Part shown: piece by piece, positions 62,302 to 64,000 of the stretch
Numbering within the stretch: position 1 is the first letter of the stretch
Layout: the number at the start of each line of letters is the position of its first letter
NCBI RefSeq assembly: GCF_001937195.1
Contig: NZ_MSDO01000022.1
Span: forward strand, 1-64,000
Length of the DNA stretch: 64,000 nucleotides
Origin: Salinicola socius
GTDB lineage: Bacteria; Pseudomonadota; Gammaproteobacteria; Pseudomonadales; Halomonadaceae
Reading direction: 5' to 3'
Program-made: the position numbers and the translations under genes
The notes under the pieces: model-generated
Database searches by the model: none
Seen by the model: the letters and a program-made list of their open reading frames with translations, nothing else
What the model was told of the DNA's origin: nothing

Positions 62302-63063
62302 ATGTCCCAGAAACCGATTCTTCCATGGATGGGCGGCAAGCGTCGCCTCGCGAAACAGATCTTGCCGCTGTTCCAACCCCACCACACGTACGTGGAGCCA
62401 TTCTGTGGAGGCGCCGCGCTCTACTTCATGAAAGAGCCCAGCCGGGTGGAGGTGATCAATGATGCCCATGGCGAGTTGGTCAATCTCTATCGGATCGTCA
62501 AACATCACCTCGAGGAACTCGTTCGGCAATTTCGCTGGGCCCTGGTCAGCCGAGAGGAGTATCTCACCCAGCGCGACATCGATCCTGCGCATCTGACCGA
62601 TATCCAACGCGCCGCGAGGTTCTTCTACCTGCAGAAGCTGGCGTTTGGAGGAAAGGTCTCAGGGCAGACCTTTGGCACATCGGCGGTCAGCCCGCCGCGG
62701 CTCAACCTGCTGCGAATTGAAGAGGATCTAAGCGGGGCTCACCTTCGATTGGCGCGCACGTTGATCGAGCACCTCGACTGGGCTGAGTGCCTTCGGCGAT
62801 ATGATCGGGACGAGACGCTTTTCTACCTGGATCCACCCTACTGGGGAACCGCTGGCTACGGCCGCGACTTCGGTCTCGAGCAGTACGACCGAATGGCGGA
62901 ATTCGCCAGGAACTCAAAAGGGCAGGTGGTGATCAGCGTGAACGATATCCCCGAGATGCGAGCCGCATTCGATGGGCTCAACATCAGCACGACCCAACTC
63001 AAGTACACCGTCGGACGTCAGACGACAGAAGCGCGCGGGGAACTCATCATCTCCAATCGCTGA
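62302..63063 (+). CDS. D12-class N6-adenine DNA methyltransferase (Dam-like)
   Basis: 253 residues. SAM-binding motifs PWMGGKRRLAKQILP and YVEPFCGGAALYF at the N terminus; catalytic DPPY at about 177-180 in YLDPPYWGT. Alpha-class Dam fold, probably GATC-type. No cognate nuclease is next to it, so an orphan methylase for self-protection or regulation. LexA box upstream. Confidence 0.93.
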   Translation: MSQKPILPWMGGKRRLAKQILPLFQPHHTYVEPFCGGAALYFMKEPSRVEVINDAHGELVNLYRIVKHHLEELVRQFRWALVSREEYLTQRDIDPAHLTDIQRAARFFYLQKLAFGGKVSGQTFGTSAVSPPRLNLLRIEEDLSGAHLRLARTLIEHLDWAECLRRYDRDETLFYLDPPYWGTAGYGRDFGLEQYDRMAEFARNSKGQVVISVNDIPEMRAAFDGLNISTTQLKYTVGRQTTEARGELIISNR

Positions 63064-63084
63064 CGGTTGCACTGGCACGAAACG

Positions 63085-63107
63085 GCCGCCCACTCGGGCG
63101 GCTTTTT
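63085..63107 (+). terminator. Rho-independent terminator after dam
   Basis: GCCGCCC-ACTC-GGGCGGC followed by TTTTT. Confidence 0.92.
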
Positions 63108-63168
63108 CGTGGGCGTCGCTGAGGTCGTTGAGGGTTACCCACACGTCGCCCAGCACCGCTGCCGCGCC

Positions 63169-63187
63169 GTCGACTCCCCGCCCCGCC
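63169..63187 (-). other. Candidate cos site
   Basis: The minus strand reads GGCGGGGCGGGGAGTCGAC, resembling the P2 cohesive end GGCGAGGCGGGGAAAGCAC at the first 13 positions with one change. It lies beyond Q, near one end of the packaging genes, as in P2-like phages. Confidence 0.65.
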
Positions 63188-63406
63188 TGCGCGCTAAATG
63201 GGTCGGTTTTGTTGCAGTGATGCAGATGGTGGCAGGCCGCGCCGTTGCTGGGGCGTCCCACGGTTTTACAACGGAATTTTTCGATGCGGAGTGGTGCGTT
63301 TTGACGATGGTGGGTCGTGGGGTGAGCCTGTGGGCACCGTTAGGTCCACTGATGGTGAGCGAATTGATTAAAGGGGACCAGACCAGCTGCCGATAGTGAG
63401 GTCATC

Positions 63407-63458
63407 GTGAGTAGCGACCATATGCTGACTTAGACCATTGTGAGTAGGAACGTGAGTA
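63407..63458 (+). promoter_or_regulatory. Right arm-type integrase sites (three GTGAGTA copies)
   Basis: GTGAGTA at 63407-63413, 63440-63446 and 63452-63458, same motif as beside int at the left end. Confidence 0.7.
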
Positions 63459-63464
63459 AGCATC

Positions 63465-63493
63465 TTGGTTAATGCTTTTAAAGTCCATATAAA
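63465..63493 (+). promoter_or_regulatory. Phage-borne putative promoter now in front of cheA
   Basis: TTGGTT, 17-base spacer, TATAAA: good spacing and a 5/6 -10 match for a sigma-70 promoter, 23 bases before the cheA ATG. A TAAAGTCC nearby resembles a sigma-28 -35 but its -10 is poor. Confidence 0.5.
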
Positions 63494-63515
63494 TCAATGG
63501 TATAGGTTCGCCAAA

Positions 63516-63530
63516 CATGGACATTTCTGA
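63516..63530 (+). other. attR core at the cheA start codon
   Basis: CATGGACATTTCTGA. Left flank (GGTTCGCCAAA) is phage, right flank continues the true cheA coding sequence. The start codon itself lies inside the core, so cheA codons 1-5 are restored. Confidence 0.92.
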
Positions 63531-64000
63531 CTTTTACGACACGTTCTTTGAAGAAGCCGAAGAATTATTGGCGGATATGGAACGCTTGCTGCTGGATCTG
63601 GATGTCGACGACCCGGATGTCGAGGAGCTCAACGCGATCTTCCGGGCTGCACATTCCATCAAAGGCGGGGCAGGCACCTTCGGGTTTACCGTCCTGCAGG
63701 AAACGACCCATCTGCTGGAAAACTTGCTGGACCATACCCGGCGTGGCGAGCTCAGTCTTCGACGGGATATCGTCGACACGTTTCTGGAAACCAAAGATAT
63801 GCTTCATGACCAATTGGACGCCTACCGTAACGGCGGTGAACCCGATGCCGAGGCGTTCGAAAGGATTTCACGTGTTTTGCAACAGATGGCGCTGGATGAG
63901 CTGGGTCAGCAGCAAGCGCTGACCCAGGCGCCTCCGGTCGATAAGGCACCTGCGCCAGCGCCGGCGGTGAGCACGCCTGTTCAGTCCGAACTCGAGCCGG
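63517..64000 (+). CDS. cheA: Chemotaxis histidine kinase CheA, 3' end outside window
   Basis: 161 residues visible. MDISDFYDTFFEEAEELLADMERLLLDL is the canonical start; the P1 phosphorylation histidine is His46 in RAAHSIKGGAGTFGF, followed by the LQETTHLLENLLD helix and the proline/alanine-rich P1-P2 linker. CheA couples receptors to CheY and CheB. Its native operon position after motB is lost; only a weak AGG lies upstream, so both transcription and translation start signals are now phage-supplied. Confidence 0.96.
   Translation, partial: MDISDFYDTFFEEAEELLADMERLLLDLDVDDPDVEELNAIFRAAHSIKGGAGTFGFTVLQETTHLLENLLDHTRRGELSLRRDIVDTFLETKDMLHDQLDAYRNGGEPDAEAFERISRVLQQMALDELGQQQALTQAPPVDKAPAPAPAVSTPVQSELEP

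Larger units (their letters stand above)
63108..63516. other. Non-coding right end of the prophage (cos-like site, arm sites, promoter)
   Basis: About 410 bases with no convincing gene. It holds the cos-like sequence at 63169, three GTGAGTA motifs at 63407-63458, a putative promoter at 63465-63493 and then the attR core. An open frame at 63067-63396 runs through terminator and cos and is not protein-like. Confidence 0.7.
21250..63530. mobile_element. P2-type prophage inserted at the cheA start codon
   Basis: Bounded by identical 15-bp cores (CATGGACATTTCTGA) at 21250-21264 and 63516-63530. It contains a tyrosine integrase beside the left end, an AlpA-like factor, a P2 gpA-like replication gene, a CI-type repressor and an apparently full set of P2-like head, tail, lysis, portal and terminase genes. 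No structural gene is visibly broken, so it may be inducible. The att site lies next to cos, unlike P2, where attP lies mid-genome. Cargo includes an MCP, HicAB, umuDC, SRAP, a PgpA-like gene, Dam and several unknown modules. Confidence 0.95.

Noticed and set aside
63067-63396. 109-codon frame after dam
   Set aside because: Runs through a strong terminator and the cos-like site; composition is not protein-like.
63475-63509. Sigma-28 promoter directly before cheA at attR
   Set aside because: TAAAGTCC resembles a -35, but the sequence 11 bases on (TGGTATAG) matches the -10 poorly; the sigma-70-like pair is better.

Overview
The window is a stretch of a high-GC gammaproteobacterial chromosome carrying one long integrated tailed phage. 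Gene content and order (tRNA-His, tig-clpP-clpX-lon-hupB-ppiD; queC/queE/queD-like; fliDST; flhDC-motAB-cheA) suggest a motile member of the Halomonadaceae or a close relative. That placement is inference from gene order and protein flavour.

Region 1 (1-13970) is housekeeping. It starts with the 3' part of tRNA-His, then trigger factor, the ClpXP and Lon proteases, HU-beta and the periplasmic chaperone PpiD on the plus strand. The minus strand then carries queuosine precursor genes (queC, queE, a two-domain QueD-like gene), a YkgJ-type cysteine-cluster protein, a type I asparaginase, a CBS-domain protein and an unknown. Region 2 (14092-21202) is motility: a clear sigma-28 promoter, fliD-fliS-fliT-fliK-like-flhB C-terminal paralogue, then flhDC, then motA-motB.

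Region 3 (21250-63530) is a P2-type prophage of about 42 kb inserted exactly at the start codon of cheA. A 15-bp core (CATGGACATTTCTGA) is present at both ends, and three GTGAGTA arm-type motifs lie on each side. motAB are now separated from cheA by the whole prophage, and cheA keeps an intact reading frame behind a phage-supplied leader and putative promoter. Prophage order is: integrase; leftward early operon ending in AlpA/Xis-like and containing a P2 gpA-like replication initiator and two Ogr/Delta-like zinc fingers; CI-type S24 repressor; an AT-rich NdpA plus membrane-protein cargo pair; SRAP, PgpA-like and LexA-boxed umuDC genes; HicAB; a chemoreceptor (MCP); then the P2-like late genes D-U-T-E'-E-FII-FI, a cargo locus, G-H-I-J-W-V, S-R-Rz1/Rz-endolysin-holin-X-L-M-N-O, divergent P-Q, a LexA-boxed Dam methylase, a cos-like site and attR.

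Main points. (a) A phage that integrates into the chemotaxis kinase gene also carries its own chemoreceptor, with a CheR/CheB-type C-terminal pentapeptide and a sigma-28-like -10 element. (b) Several accessory modules look like uncharacterised defence or exclusion systems: NdpA plus a three-TM protein, a one-base-overlapping unknown/HEPN pair, and an AbiU2-like HEPN protein; the last two lie in the position of the P2 Z/fun cargo locus. (c) A recombination scar shows the same gene junction duplicated with different cargo in each copy. (d) Three late operons share a GTTCTACAACGC element 86-89 bp upstream of their first genes, and the tail E/E' genes keep a TTTTTTG -1 frameshift site.
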